Of a stretch of DNA of 64,000 nt, positions 14,931 through 22,979 are shown piece by piece. The DNA is from an uncultured Eubacteriales bacterium (GTDB lineage Bacteria; Bacillota; Clostridia; Christensenellales; Aristaeellaceae). The stretch is taken from contig CACWZP010000007.1 of NCBI GenBank assembly GCA_902765395.1, forward strand, positions 28,615-92,614. The letters are read 5' to 3'. The notes below the pieces were generated by a model. The model was given only the letters and a program-made list of their open reading frames with translations. It searched no databases and was not told where the DNA came from. Positions within the stretch are counted from its first letter, which is position 1. Each line of letters opens with the position of its first letter. Made by a program: the position numbers and the translations under genes.

Positions 14931-16457
14931 TCATTCTCCTTTCAGTACCAGGGCGGGGTCGATGGCCACGGCCCGCTTGATGGGCATCAGGCAGCTGGCC
15001 GCGGCGATCAGCACGGAAACAATCACCGCCGCGGGCAGCAGCAGCGGCTGGAACGTGATGGAGGAACCAAACACGTTCACGCTGACCACCTGGGCAAACA
15101 CGAAGCCCAGCAGCGCGCCCAGCACGCCGCCCAGGATGCCCAGGAACACGCCCTCGCCCAGGAATTCCACCCGAATGGAGTTGTCCGACGCGCCCAGGGC
15201 CTTGCGCAGGCCGATCTCCCGCCGGCGCTCGGAGACCACCGCCATCATCGTGGTGGACACGCAGATCATGGTCAGCAGCAGCACGACCACCGTCACCAGG
15301 AACACCAGCGCCTGGAGCTTGCCCAGCACCGCCGTCTCCGACTTGGTGACGCGCTTCACCAGCCGCGCCGTGACGCCCTGGCCGCTCTGGCCGATCTGCT
15401 CGGCGTAGGCGTTCAGCTGCTCCTCCTCGGCGGAGACGGACAGCTCCGCCACGTCCAGCTTGTCCTCGCCGGTCAGGCTCTGCATGTCCCCGAGGGACAT
15501 GAACACATAGCCCTCCTCCTCGCCACCGGTGACCAGTATGCCCGTGACGGTGTACTTGACCGTGTTGGGCTTGGCGGCGGCGTCGGCATTGCGCGCGGAA
15601 TTCAGCGCGTTCACGATGGCCGCGGAGGACACCGTCGCGCCGGACAGGGCGTCCACCTGATCGCTGCCCTCGGGGGCAGCGTTCTTGGCGGAGGCGACCC
15701 CCGCGCCCACTGTCTCGTCCGCGTCCGGGTTCAGCCGAAGCGGCAGCTTCTTGCCGACGAACTGGGAAAGGAACGCCTGGTCCGTCTGGGTGCGGCCGCC
15801 GAACTCCTCGGTCTGGGTGGAGGCGTCCACGGCGATCTCCGCGATGGCGCCGTCCTCGCCCAGGGTGGCCGTGACGGTCATCGTGCCGCCGCTCCAGCCC
15901 TCGGCGCTGCCGGTGAGCTTCGCGCCGGGGACCCAGTCCGCCGAGACATCGCCGGAGGCGCTCGTAACGCTGGGCTGGTAGGTCAGCTCCATGGTGGAGC
16001 CCTCCTTCACGCCGATGGTCTCGGCGATCTCCTTGCCCACCAGCACCTCGCGCGTGCCATCGGGATAGCGGCCCTCCACGCTGAAATAGGGGCTGGTCTT
16101 CTTGACCTGTTCAAAGTCCGTGCCCGCCGAGGTAAAGGACTGCTGGCGGGAGGTCATGTCCAGGCGCACATAGCGATAGGGCGTGGCGCCCACCAGGGCC
16201 TCCTCCGGGAACAGGGCAAGCACGCCGTCCAGCTTTTCCGTCGTCAGCGTCTCGCCCTCGTCCGGCATCAGCAGCATGTTCGCGCCGTAGGAGCGCATCT
16301 GCGAGCGCATCTGCCGGGGCACGTCGTAGTATATCGTCACCATGCCCGCCAGGATCGTCGCGCCGATGCCGATGGACAGCAGCGCGATGAGCATGCGGGA
16401 GCGCCGCCTGAGCAGCGACGCGGTGATCATCCGCAGGAACATACGTCTTTTAGTCAT
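14931..16457 (-). CDS. FtsX-type ABC permease with an FMN-binding (flavinylation) domain embedded in its extracytoplasmic region
   Basis: A 508-residue permease. Residues 22-45 form the N-terminal membrane helix; the extracytoplasmic MacB-type domain follows; the C-terminal third has three helices with ERRREIGLRKALGASDNS. Within the extracytoplasmic domain, residues about 181-288 match the FMN-binding domain found in RnfG/NqrC and secreted reductases: TGSAEGWSGGTMTVTATL, then IAEIAVDAS, and the flavinylation motif DALSGATVSSAA at 269-280 with predicted acceptor Thr275. Removing it leaves a normal 400-residue permease. The domain faces outside, where the neighbouring ApbE acts. It lies between the permease at 16599 and the ATPase at 14253. 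It probably passes electrons to iron or to the DUF2318/P19 partners during uptake; that role is inference. Confidence 0.9.
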   Translation of the reverse strand: MTKRRMFLRMITASLLRRRSRMLIALLSIGIGATILAGMVTIYYDVPRQMRSQMRSYGANMLLMPDEGETLTTEKLDGVLALFPEEALVGATPYRYVRLDMTSRQQSFTSAGTDFEQVKKTSPYFSVEGRYPDGTREVLVGKEIAETIGVKEGSTMELTYQPSVTSASGDVSADWVPGAKLTGSAEGWSGGTMTVTATLGEDGAIAEIAVDASTQTEEFGGRTQTDQAFLSQFVGKKLPLRLNPDADETVGAGVASAKNAAPEGSDQVDALSGATVSSAAIVNALNSARNADAAAKPNTVKYTVTGILVTGGEEEGYVFMSLGDMQSLTGEDKLDVAELSVSAEEEQLNAYAEQIGQSGQGVTARLVKRVTKSETAVLGKLQALVFLVTVVVLLLTMICVSTTMMAVVSERRREIGLRKALGASDNSIRVEFLGEGVFLGILGGVLGALLGFVFAQVVSVNVFGSSITFQPLLLPAAVIVSVLIAAASCLMPIKRAVAIDPALVLKGE

Positions 16458-16490
16458 GTCATGCCTCCATAGGAAGGATAAGCGGATACC

Positions 16491-16602
16491 AATCAGGAAT
16501 CAGGAATGCTGAATTATGGTGCAAATCCTGACGGATATGATTCATTGAAAAGAGCATCCTCAATTTCTCATTCCTGACTCCTCATTCCTCATTGAGAATC
16601 AC
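16491..16602. repeat. Dispersed palindromic repeat, family B (ATTCCTCATTCC type)
   Basis: Left arm AATCAGGAATCAGGAATG, right arm CTCATTCCTGACTCCTCATT: an imperfect inverted repeat of about 110 bp filling the space between the two permease genes. The stop codon of the permease at 16599 lies on its edge. Partial copies are near 20068, 53040 and 58318. Confidence 0.75.
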
Positions 16603-17897
16603 TGTCCCCCGTGCAGCACTTCCGCGGGCTTCAGCCGCAGCACCATGCGGATGGCGGGCAGGCTGCCGGCGATGGTCACCAGCGCGATCAGCCCCGCCAC
16701 GATGGGGATCACCTTCGGATTCATATCAATGGCCGAGCCGAACACGCTGTGGCCGATCAGCTGGGCAAAGCCCAGGCCCATGAAATAGCCCGCGGCCAGG
16801 CCGAACAGCGCCGTGATCAATATCTCCGTCATCACCACGCCGGTGATGGACCGGTCCTTGGCGCCGATGGCCTTCAGCAGGCCGATCTCCTTGGAGCGCT
16901 CCATGACGGAGGCGGTGACCAGGTTGGAGATGCCCAGCGCCGAGCCGATCAGGCTCAGGGCCGTGATCAGGATCATCAGCAGCTTCGTCTTGTCCAGCAC
17001 GGTGCCCTCGCTCTCGGCCACCTGGCGCACGGCGTTGGCCACGGAGCCAGTGATGGCCTCCTGGATCTGGTAGCAGATAGCGCTGACGTAGGCCGTACAG
17101 TACCAGGTCTCGTAGTCGTGGCTGTTCAGCGCCGAGGGGTTCTTGGCGGCGCGGCGGGCCAGGTCGTTGTCCGGGGTGGTCAGGGCGGAGACCTCGATAG
17201 AGTTCACCTTGCCCTCCCGGTCGGTGAGCGCCTGCACCGCGTCCAGCGTGGCGAATATCTGGCTGTCCTCGTCGCCGCCGGCGTCATATATGCCCACGAT
17301 CTCGGCGTCCAGCTTCCCCTGCGGGGTGGTCAGCGCCACGGTCTCGCCCACGGTCCAGCGCTTCTCCTCGGCCAGCATCGTGCCGACCATGATCTCGTTG
17401 TCGGCGTTTTCGTCCGCCTCGTTCAGCCAGCGGCCGTCGGTGATCTCCCACCACGAGCGCATGCCCGCCACGCCGGCGTCCATTTCCTCGCCGGTGGGCA
17501 GGGACAGGTGGTGGTTGAACCAGGTGCCGATCACCTGGGCCTCGGTGCCGTCGGGCAGCGCAGCCTTGGCCTGGAGGAACGGTGTGAAGTCCACGATGTT
17601 GAAGGCCCAGAAGATGGTCTTGAGCTTGCCCAGCTCATCCTCCTTCAGGTAGGCGTCGTTCAGCACCTCGTCCCCCTCGCCCACCTCGTAGATGGCGGTG
17701 AGCAGCGAGGCGTCCTTGGACTTCACGGTGATGTTGGCGCCGTAGTTCTTCAACTCCTTGTTCACCTTTTCCTCCACGCCCATCACCACGTTCAGCATGC
17801 CCGTGGCCAGGGACGCGCCCAGGGCGATGGTGACGGCGATCAGCAGCATCTTGCTCTTCTGGTGGAGCAGCACGCCGCGAATCATTCTGAATAACAT
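16599..17897 (-). CDS. FtsX/MacB-like ABC transporter permease
   Basis: A 432-residue permease with an N-terminal helix, an extracytoplasmic domain of about 260 residues, and three C-terminal helices including MERSKEIGLLKAIGAKDRS. The outer domain has unusual W and H-rich stretches (FNHHLSLPTG, RSWWEITDGRWL, YETWYCTAYV) but no FMN motif. AAGGAGC before the ATG supports the start. It lies 16 bases downstream of the DUF2318 gene. By order it corresponds to Cj1661 or Cj1662 of the Campylobacter p19 system. Confidence 0.9.
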   Translation of the reverse strand: MLFRMIRGVLLHQKSKMLLIAVTIALGASLATGMLNVVMGVEEKVNKELKNYGANITVKSKDASLLTAIYEVGEGDEVLNDAYLKEDELGKLKTIFWAFNIVDFTPFLQAKAALPDGTEAQVIGTWFNHHLSLPTGEEMDAGVAGMRSWWEITDGRWLNEADENADNEIMVGTMLAEEKRWTVGETVALTTPQGKLDAEIVGIYDAGGDEDSQIFATLDAVQALTDREGKVNSIEVSALTTPDNDLARRAAKNPSALNSHDYETWYCTAYVSAICYQIQEAITGSVANAVRQVAESEGTVLDKTKLLMILITALSLIGSALGISNLVTASVMERSKEIGLLKAIGAKDRSITGVVMTEILITALFGLAAGYFMGLGFAQLIGHSVFGSAIDMNPKVIPIVAGLIALVTIAGSLPAIRMVLRLKPAEVLHGGQ

Positions 17898-17913
17898 AGT
17901 GTCCGCTCCTTTC

Positions 17914-19203
17914 TTATTTGAACTCCCGTTCGCCGGCCAGGATGTCCTCCAATTTGAACATCAGCTTGCCGTCCTCCACCTCGTATTTCAGCGGGATGGG
18001 GTTGCAGCCGCCCTTGAAGCCGATGGTGTTGGTGTTCATGATGACGTCGCAGCGGCGGCAGACCACCTGGCCGTTGCGCTCGTAGTAGCCCGCGTTGCCG
18101 CAGACCTCGCAGGCGTCCAGGCCCACGCCGTAGGCGGCGGAATTGGGCTTGCGCACCACGATCCAGCGCACGTCGACGTTGTTCTCCGTGCGATACTCGA
18201 AGCGGTGGAGGTGGAAGTCGTTCACATCCTCCATGGCCACGTAGATCTTGTCCCCCTCCACGGTGTAGGTCTCCGGCGCGGAGAGCTCGATCTCCCGGGT
18301 GTCGTATTCCTTGATGATGGTCAGCGACAGGCCGAACACCACCATGCAGGCCAGCGCCACGCAGGCCATGCGCCGATAGGAACGGTTCTTCGCCCGCAGC
18401 TTGCGGTGCTGGGCGGGGTTGAACCAGGGCTCGGTGACCCGGGTGTTCTGGATGAAGCAGGCCACAAAACAGATCACTGCCAGGGCGAAGATCGAAAATA
18501 TGAACAACAGCGGATAGTTCGCCGACAGCATCACCAGGTCGCCCACAAAGCCGTGGACGGCCTTGTCGTATTTGATGGGCCAGTGCAGCCACTTGGCCCG
18601 GGTGATCCACGGGGCGAAGAAGCGGCAGACGCTGTAGAAACCGTAGATGAATACGCCCGCCCAGGTGAGCGCCATGCCGGCGCCATAGGGCCGGATATGT
18701 TCAGCGCAGCGATAGAGCATGCGCGAATAGACGACGAGGAGTATGAGCGCCAGCAGCCAGCCTACCAGGCGGATCATGTAATTGGTGGACAGCACGCCCA
18801 CGCCCATGGTGTTGAAACTGGTGAGATAGAGCGCCACATTGGGCAGGCGCAGGAAGATCATCGCGGCGGCGAGGCCCGCTCCGGCGACGCACACCAGCGT
18901 GCCGCCCGCGCCCGGCGCGGATTCTTCCCGCCGGCCGAAGATCAGAAGCAGCACCATGAAAGCCAATGAGAAGCCGATGATGAAGCCAAAGGTGTAGTGG
19001 TTCCAGTGGCTGGAGATGATTTTATTCGTCGTGGCTTTGGCCACGGTAAAGGCCGCGGAGGCGGCGAGGGAGACGCACACGCCTGCGATGTGGAAGCGCC
19101 GTCCGTACTTTCCGTACAGGCGGTCCAGCACGGCATAGATCAGCGTGACCAGCGTCACCGTGGAGAACAGGTCCTGGGTCACCGTCCAGAGATATTTGAG
19201 CAT
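17914..19203 (-). CDS. DUF2318 (Fe-S-containing) polytopic membrane protein
   Basis: A 429-residue protein with about eight membrane helices over residues 10-310, then an extracytoplasmic domain of the DUF2318 family. The domain has a paired-cysteine motif, DACEVCGNAGYYERNG followed by VVCRRCDVIMN and GGCNPIPL, that could hold an Fe-S cluster or iron. DUF2318 membrane proteins accompany P19 and FTR1 genes (Cj1660 in Campylobacter). GGAGG fits the ATG at 19203 (7 bases) better than the ATG 6 bases upstream. It probably moves electrons or iron across the membrane together with P19, but the mechanism is not known. Confidence 0.9.
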   Translation of the reverse strand: MLKYLWTVTQDLFSTVTLVTLIYAVLDRLYGKYGRRFHIAGVCVSLAASAAFTVAKATTNKIISSHWNHYTFGFIIGFSLAFMVLLLIFGRREESAPGAGGTLVCVAGAGLAAAMIFLRLPNVALYLTSFNTMGVGVLSTNYMIRLVGWLLALILLVVYSRMLYRCAEHIRPYGAGMALTWAGVFIYGFYSVCRFFAPWITRAKWLHWPIKYDKAVHGFVGDLVMLSANYPLLFIFSIFALAVICFVACFIQNTRVTEPWFNPAQHRKLRAKNRSYRRMACVALACMVVFGLSLTIIKEYDTREIELSAPETYTVEGDKIYVAMEDVNDFHLHRFEYRTENNVDVRWIVVRKPNSAAYGVGLDACEVCGNAGYYERNGQVVCRRCDVIMNTNTIGFKGGCNPIPLKYEVEDGKLMFKLEDILAGEREFK

Positions 19204-19348
19204 TTTCATGCCTCCCGGATGTATTCATGAAGACGCGATACAACAGTTAACACAAGTTAACGTGCGCTTCACATTGTTCCTGAACATACCTACTGCTGAT
19301 GCGCATCCCCCGCGGATCGCACATCAGCAGTCATGGTTTTTGGGTTTG

Positions 19349-19372
19349 GCCGGCGCGGAAGGCCGCGCCGGC
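19349..19372 (-). terminator. Strong GC hairpin after the P19 gene (attenuator-like)
   Basis: GCCGGCGCGG pairs perfectly with CCGCGCCGGC around a 4-base loop, 23 bases after the P19 stop codon. There is no U-tract on the minus-strand transcript, so it may stabilise the P19 mRNA 3' end or lower read-through into DUF2318 rather than terminate fully. A second, longer imperfect hairpin (ACTGCTGATG...CATCAGCAGT) is at 19292-19332. Confidence 0.5.
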
Positions 19373-19394
19373 ATAATGGGTCGCTGTGGTCAGA

Positions 19395-19946
19395 TTACCA
19401 CTGCTTGACGAAGTCCCAGCCAGTCCAGGTCGCTTCGATGGGCTCGTCCCACCAGGCATCGGCCTCGGGGCCAGTCTCGTCGGTATGCAGCAGCATGCCG
19501 TTCTCGCCGGGGTTCTTGATGGACAGCTTCACGGAATAGCCCTCGCCCTCGGGCAGAGCGATGTTGTTGCCGTAGTGCTGGCCGTCGGAGGCGTTCATGG
19601 GCATCATGGTGCCGTCGGCGATCTGGTTGCCCTCGGCATCCAGGACGACGTAGTCGATGGTCAGGTAGGGAACCCACTCGCCCTTATTGAAGCCATACTC
19701 GTTCTCCTCGGCGGTCAGGTCCACTTCGATGTGCAGGTCAGAGCCCTCCTTGGGAGTGGCCAGGTCGGTGGGAGCCATGTCCACGGGCTGGAAATAAACC
19801 ATGCTCATGGTCAGGAAGCCGACGGTCTGCTCACCCTCGACGCCCAGATCGAACTCGTCGAAACCAGCCTCGTCCTCGGCCAGAGCCAGGGCGGAAACGC
19901 TCAGCAGCATCAGAGCGGCCATCAGCAGAGCAAGAAACTTCTTCAT
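19395..19946 (-). CDS. P19/Tp34-type iron-binding protein (periplasmic or surface)
   Basis: A 183-residue secreted protein with a clear signal peptide (ending ALALAED) and the P19/Tp34 iron-transport fold: FLTMSMVYFQPVDMAP, DLHIEVDLTA, FNKGEWVPYLTIDY, and a late ADAWWDEPIEATWTGWDF. P19 proteins bind copper and iron and act with FTR1-type permeases in iron uptake. AGGAGG lies 9 bases before the ATG. It is flanked by the FTR1 gene upstream and DUF2318 downstream, the same order as in Campylobacter. The hairpins downstream suggest it may be made in larger amounts than the membrane partners. Confidence 0.93.
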   Translation of the reverse strand: MKKFLALLMAALMLLSVSALALAEDEAGFDEFDLGVEGEQTVGFLTMSMVYFQPVDMAPTDLATPKEGSDLHIEVDLTAEENEYGFNKGEWVPYLTIDYVVLDAEGNQIADGTMMPMNASDGQHYGNNIALPEGEGYSVKLSIKNPGENGMLLHTDETGPEADAWWDEPIEATWTGWDFVKQW

Positions 19947-20067
19947 GTTGCAAATCCTCCTAATGTGTGTTGTGTTTGTATCTTCAACGCGGCGTCCGCG
20001 CGGGGCAGCGCCGCATGGAGAACCCTTTTTATGTGGAATGTTTAATCAGCCAATGAGGCCATATCAA

Positions 20068-20097
20068 TTCCTCATTCCTAATTCCTCATTCCTACTT
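20068..20097. repeat. Family B repeat fragment (ATTCCTCATTCC type) between FTR1 and P19
   Basis: Tandem ATTCCTCATTCCTAATTCC units matching one arm of the element at 16491-16602. The other arm is not obvious, so it may be a decayed copy. It abuts the FTR1 stop codon. Confidence 0.6.
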
Positions 20098-21846
20098 TTT
20101 TGAAGCGTACTGCGCCTTCAAGGCGTCCATCTTACCGCGGTAGTGGGCGATCATGAACGTCACCAGCAGCACGATGGACAGGATCAGCTGGGGCACCAGC
20201 GTCTCAAGCCACGGATAGATGCCGAAGATCTGGATCACGTCGTTCTCCGGGATGCCCGGCACGTTCAGCGTCAGGTCGAACACGTTGCCCTCGGCCAGCT
20301 CCTTGATGCCGCTGCCCAGGAAGGACACGCACATCACGGCCATCAGGATGGACGTGGCGGTGAAGAACACCTTGATCGGCAGCTTGATGGACAGCTTGGT
20401 GATGGCCAGGTAGACGAACACCAGCAGCACGCAGCCCGCCCCGAAGCCCGCCCAGACCATGCCCGGGTTGCCCTCGGAGAGCATCGGCTGGTAGAACAGC
20501 ACCACCTCAGCGCCCTCGCGGAACACCGACAGGAACGCGGTAAACGCCAGTGCAAACGCGCTGCCCTGCTCCACGGAGGACTGCACCTTGTTGTCGATGT
20601 AGCGGCTCCAGGACGCAGCCTCGGCCTTGGAGATCATCCAGTTGGACACGTAGAACAGCACGCACACGGCAATCAGGGCGGTGATGCCCTCGATGACCTC
20701 CTGGGCCAGGCCGGCGCTGGCAAAGGCGCTCTTGGCCCAGGCCAGCACGGCCGCGGCGGCGAAGGAGGCGGCGATGCCCGCGATGGCGCCGATGTAGACG
20801 TTCTTCAGGCTCTTGCCGTTGCCGCTCTTGGTGAGATAGGCGATGATGGCGGCGATGACCAGGATGGCCTCCAGGCCCTCGCGCACGATGATGCCGAAGG
20901 CGCCCAGGAAGGTGAGCAGCCGCGGGTCGGACTCGGCGGCCTCCACTTCGGCCTCATCGGTTTCGGCGGCCTCGGGATTCGCGGCGGCCTTGGCTTCGGC
21001 CTCCTGCTCGTCGATCTTCTTGGCCTTCTTGAACAGCATCTGCTCGATGCCGTTGTTGCGCTTGCGGTACTTGGTGATGGAGTAGTTCTCGTCTCCCTTC
21101 TTGGCCATGGACAGCATGGCGCTGAAGGAGTTTTCCACCTCAAGCCTGTCCTCCAGGGACAGATCGGTGTAGATCTTGTGGTCCAGCCCGGACTCCTCGT
21201 AGACGGTGTAGTAGGCGGTCTGCAGGTTGTCCACGGCGGCCTCGAAATCCTTGTCCAGGTAGCCCTGGAACGCGGTGTCCAGCAGCTCCTGGGTCAGCAC
21301 CGCCACCTCGTACCAGCTTTCGTACTTCATGGCGGCGTTGGGATCGGCGGAGTACTCGGGATAGGGATCGGCGTCCACCATCTCCCCTGCCTTGTACCAC
21401 TTGTTCTCGCTGGTGACGCCGCCCTGCTTGCCGGCCAGGGTGTTGCCGTCGTCGCGGATCATGGTCTTCAGCTTCACCAGCGCGCTGCGCACGGAGGTGA
21501 TGGTCTCGGGGTCAGTGTTCTCCTTCTTGACTGCGCTCTTGCAGGCGGAGAACTGCATCTCCACGGCGTTCTTGCGATTGCCGGAGATATAGGTCATCGT
21601 CTGGCGCTCAAAGCCGGTGGTCTCATAGACCCGGAAGTAGGCGTCGCTCACGTTCTGGTAGGCGGAAGCGGCGTCCCCGGCCAGGTAGTCCTCAAAGGCC
21701 GTGTCCAGGTACTTGTCGATCTGGTCGGAGGCGTCCGCCCAGCGGGTGTCCCCCGTGGATTCCGCCAGCACCGGCGCACACTGCACAAGCAGCATCATCG
21801 CCAGGACGGCGACCAGCGCCAGCCGGGCGATTCTCTTCATTTTCAT
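20092..21846 (-). CDS. FTR1-family iron permease with an extracytoplasmic N-terminal domain
   Basis: A 584-residue protein. A signal peptide is followed by about 270 extracytoplasmic residues that contain two tandem related units (LDTAFEDYL...AYFRVYE and LDTAFQGYL...AYYTVYE). The C-terminal seven-helix FTR1/EfeU domain has both REXXE iron-binding motifs, REGLE and REGAE. FTR1 permeases import ferric iron, usually after oxidation or reduction by a partner. A charged, Glu/Ala-rich linker joins the two parts. It is the first gene of the leftward cluster, so its promoter region (21900-22120) probably controls the whole set, and a DtxR-like box is found there. Confidence 0.94.
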   Translation of the reverse strand: MKMKRIARLALVAVLAMMLLVQCAPVLAESTGDTRWADASDQIDKYLDTAFEDYLAGDAASAYQNVSDAYFRVYETTGFERQTMTYISGNRKNAVEMQFSACKSAVKKENTDPETITSVRSALVKLKTMIRDDGNTLAGKQGGVTSENKWYKAGEMVDADPYPEYSADPNAAMKYESWYEVAVLTQELLDTAFQGYLDKDFEAAVDNLQTAYYTVYEESGLDHKIYTDLSLEDRLEVENSFSAMLSMAKKGDENYSITKYRKRNNGIEQMLFKKAKKIDEQEAEAKAAANPEAAETDEAEVEAAESDPRLLTFLGAFGIIVREGLEAILVIAAIIAYLTKSGNGKSLKNVYIGAIAGIAASFAAAAVLAWAKSAFASAGLAQEVIEGITALIAVCVLFYVSNWMISKAEAASWSRYIDNKVQSSVEQGSAFALAFTAFLSVFREGAEVVLFYQPMLSEGNPGMVWAGFGAGCVLLVFVYLAITKLSIKLPIKVFFTATSILMAVMCVSFLGSGIKELAEGNVFDLTLNVPGIPENDVIQIFGIYPWLETLVPQLILSIVLLVTFMIAHYRGKMDALKAQYASKK

Positions 21847-21955
21847 GCAAAGACTTCCTTTCCCGCCCCGCCGGGTTTTGCCGTCTGGGCGTGCGGACCG
21901 GGGATGCTATCGTTAACCAATCTTAACATTCGTTAGTTCTCCCTAATCTGCGAAC

Positions 21956-21974
21956 CTATTTTAGCATAATCTAA
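21956..21974 (-). promoter_or_regulatory. Putative DtxR/IdeR-like box overlapping the FTR1 promoter
   Basis: On the minus strand TTAGATTATGCTAAAATAG matches the DtxR/IdeR consensus (TTAGGTTAGSCTAACCTAA) at about 13 of 19 positions. It contains TGCTAAAAT, a plausible extended -10, about 110 bases before the FTR1 start. Additional TTAG/CTAA half-sites lie at 21925-21950 and 22070-22100. A DtxR-like protein is encoded divergently at 22510. Confidence 0.45.
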
Positions 21975-22079
21975 CCCGCTGTGCTATTCTGATATTGACT
22001 TGTTGGACGGTTGTGCTTGTCTGTTTTTGACTTTTTACACGATAGGACTGGCGCAGAAAGTTATTATATGCTAACATAT

Positions 22080-22099
22080 ATTAGTGATATTAAACTAAT
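22080..22099. promoter_or_regulatory. Inverted repeat ATTAGT-N8-ACTAAT upstream of the AraC-like gene
   Basis: A perfect 6-bp inverted repeat with an 8-bp spacer, about 21 bases before the ATG at 22121. It could be an autoregulatory operator. Confidence 0.45.
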
Positions 22100-22120
22100 A
22101 TGATCGGCAGGTGGGCATAT

Positions 22121-22498
22121 ATGACCGACGCGAAGCTGAACCGGGCCCCATCCGGCCGCGGAGACGCCGGCAGGGTTTTGGCCGAGGCGGCCGAGGCTTA
22201 TATCGAGGCGCACAGCGCGGAGAAGTTCTCGCTGCAGGCCATGTCCGACGCGCTGTTCGTGAACGGCAGCTATCTGCTGCGGGTGTTCAAGGCGCGCACG
22301 GGCCACACGCTGCTTTGGTACCACAACCACGTGCGCTGTGAAAAGGCGAAGGCAATGCTGGCGGACTCGGAAAGGAGCATCAGCCAGGTCGGCGAGGAAG
22401 TCGGGTTCGTGTCCTCGGCCCACTTTTCCCATGTTTTCAGGAAGATGGCGGGCTGCACCCCCACCGAGTACCGTGTCGCCCACCGGGACGGCGATTGA
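22121..22498 (+). CDS. AraC-family transcriptional regulator (DNA-binding domain only)
   Basis: A 125-residue protein made up almost entirely of the AraC C-terminal double helix-turn-helix: LQAMSDALFVNGSYLLRVFK, then ISQVGEEVGFVSSAHFSHVFRK and CTPTEYR. It has no ligand-binding or receiver domain, so it may need another partner or respond only to its own level. AGGTGG 6 bases before the ATG at 22121 makes this the start. It is divergent from the FTR1-led cluster and immediately upstream of the DtxR-like gene, so both probably regulate iron uptake; the target is inferred from position. Confidence 0.85.
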   Translation: MTDAKLNRAPSGRGDAGRVLAEAAEAYIEAHSAEKFSLQAMSDALFVNGSYLLRVFKARTGHTLLWYHNHVRCEKAKAMLADSERSISQVGEEVGFVSSAHFSHVFRKMAGCTPTEYRVAHRDGD

Positions 22499-22509
22499 GG
22501 AAACCACCC

Positions 22510-22920
22510 ATGGAAAAAAAGGAAAGGCCCCAGCGCGTCATCAGCGGCGCCACGCTGGATCGCTACCTGGGCGCCATCGTGGTGCTTGGACGTCGGCTGG
22601 CCATCGTGCGGTCGGTGGATGTGGCCGGATACCTGGGCTACTCCAAGGCCTGCGTGTGCGTGGCCGTGAAGCAAATGATCCAGGAGGGACTGGTGCTGGT
22701 GGAGCGGCACGGGTCGCTGGTGCTCTCCGATGAGGGCAGTCGCCGCGCGCAGGCCTATCTGGACCGCTGCAACTTCTTTCACATGCTGCTGATGGAATCC
22801 GGCGTGGAGGCCGACGCCGCCCGCCAGGAGGCAGACGCCATCACCCGCGCCATGAGCGGCCCGTCCTTCGAGGCTCTGCGGCGGTATTTGAGCGACAGGG
22901 GCGTCACGGTAGGGGCATGA
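22510..22920 (+). CDS. DtxR/MntR-family-like transcriptional regulator with a degenerate metal site
   Basis: A 136-residue protein with the DtxR-type winged helix (VDVAGYLGYSKACVCVAVKQMI, EGLVLVERHGSLVLSDEG) and a helical dimerisation domain. By alignment with MntR, the metal ligand H77 is kept (NFFHMLL) and E99 is replaced by Asp, but D8, E11, E102 and H103 are not conserved. It may therefore sense metal differently or not at all. GAGGAAA precedes the ATG at 22510; an overlapping TTG at 22495 is less likely. It follows the AraC-like gene by 11 bases and faces the FTR1 cluster. Confidence 0.8.
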   Translation: MEKKERPQRVISGATLDRYLGAIVVLGRRLAIVRSVDVAGYLGYSKACVCVAVKQMIQEGLVLVERHGSLVLSDEGSRRAQAYLDRCNFFHMLLMESGVEADAARQEADAITRAMSGPSFEALRRYLSDRGVTVGA

Positions 22921-22921
22921 C

Positions 22922-22957
22922 AAAAGAGCCTTCCACAAAGGAAGGCTCTTTTCTTAA
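22922..22957. terminator. Bidirectional Rho-independent terminator
   Basis: AAAAGAGCCTTCC (22922-22934) pairs with GGAAGGCTCTTTT (22940-22952), with A-rich and T-rich flanks usable from both strands. It separates the regulator gene from the convergent gene at 22980. Confidence 0.9.
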
Positions 22958-22979
22958 TGCGTATTCCGCTGTTTGCCCG

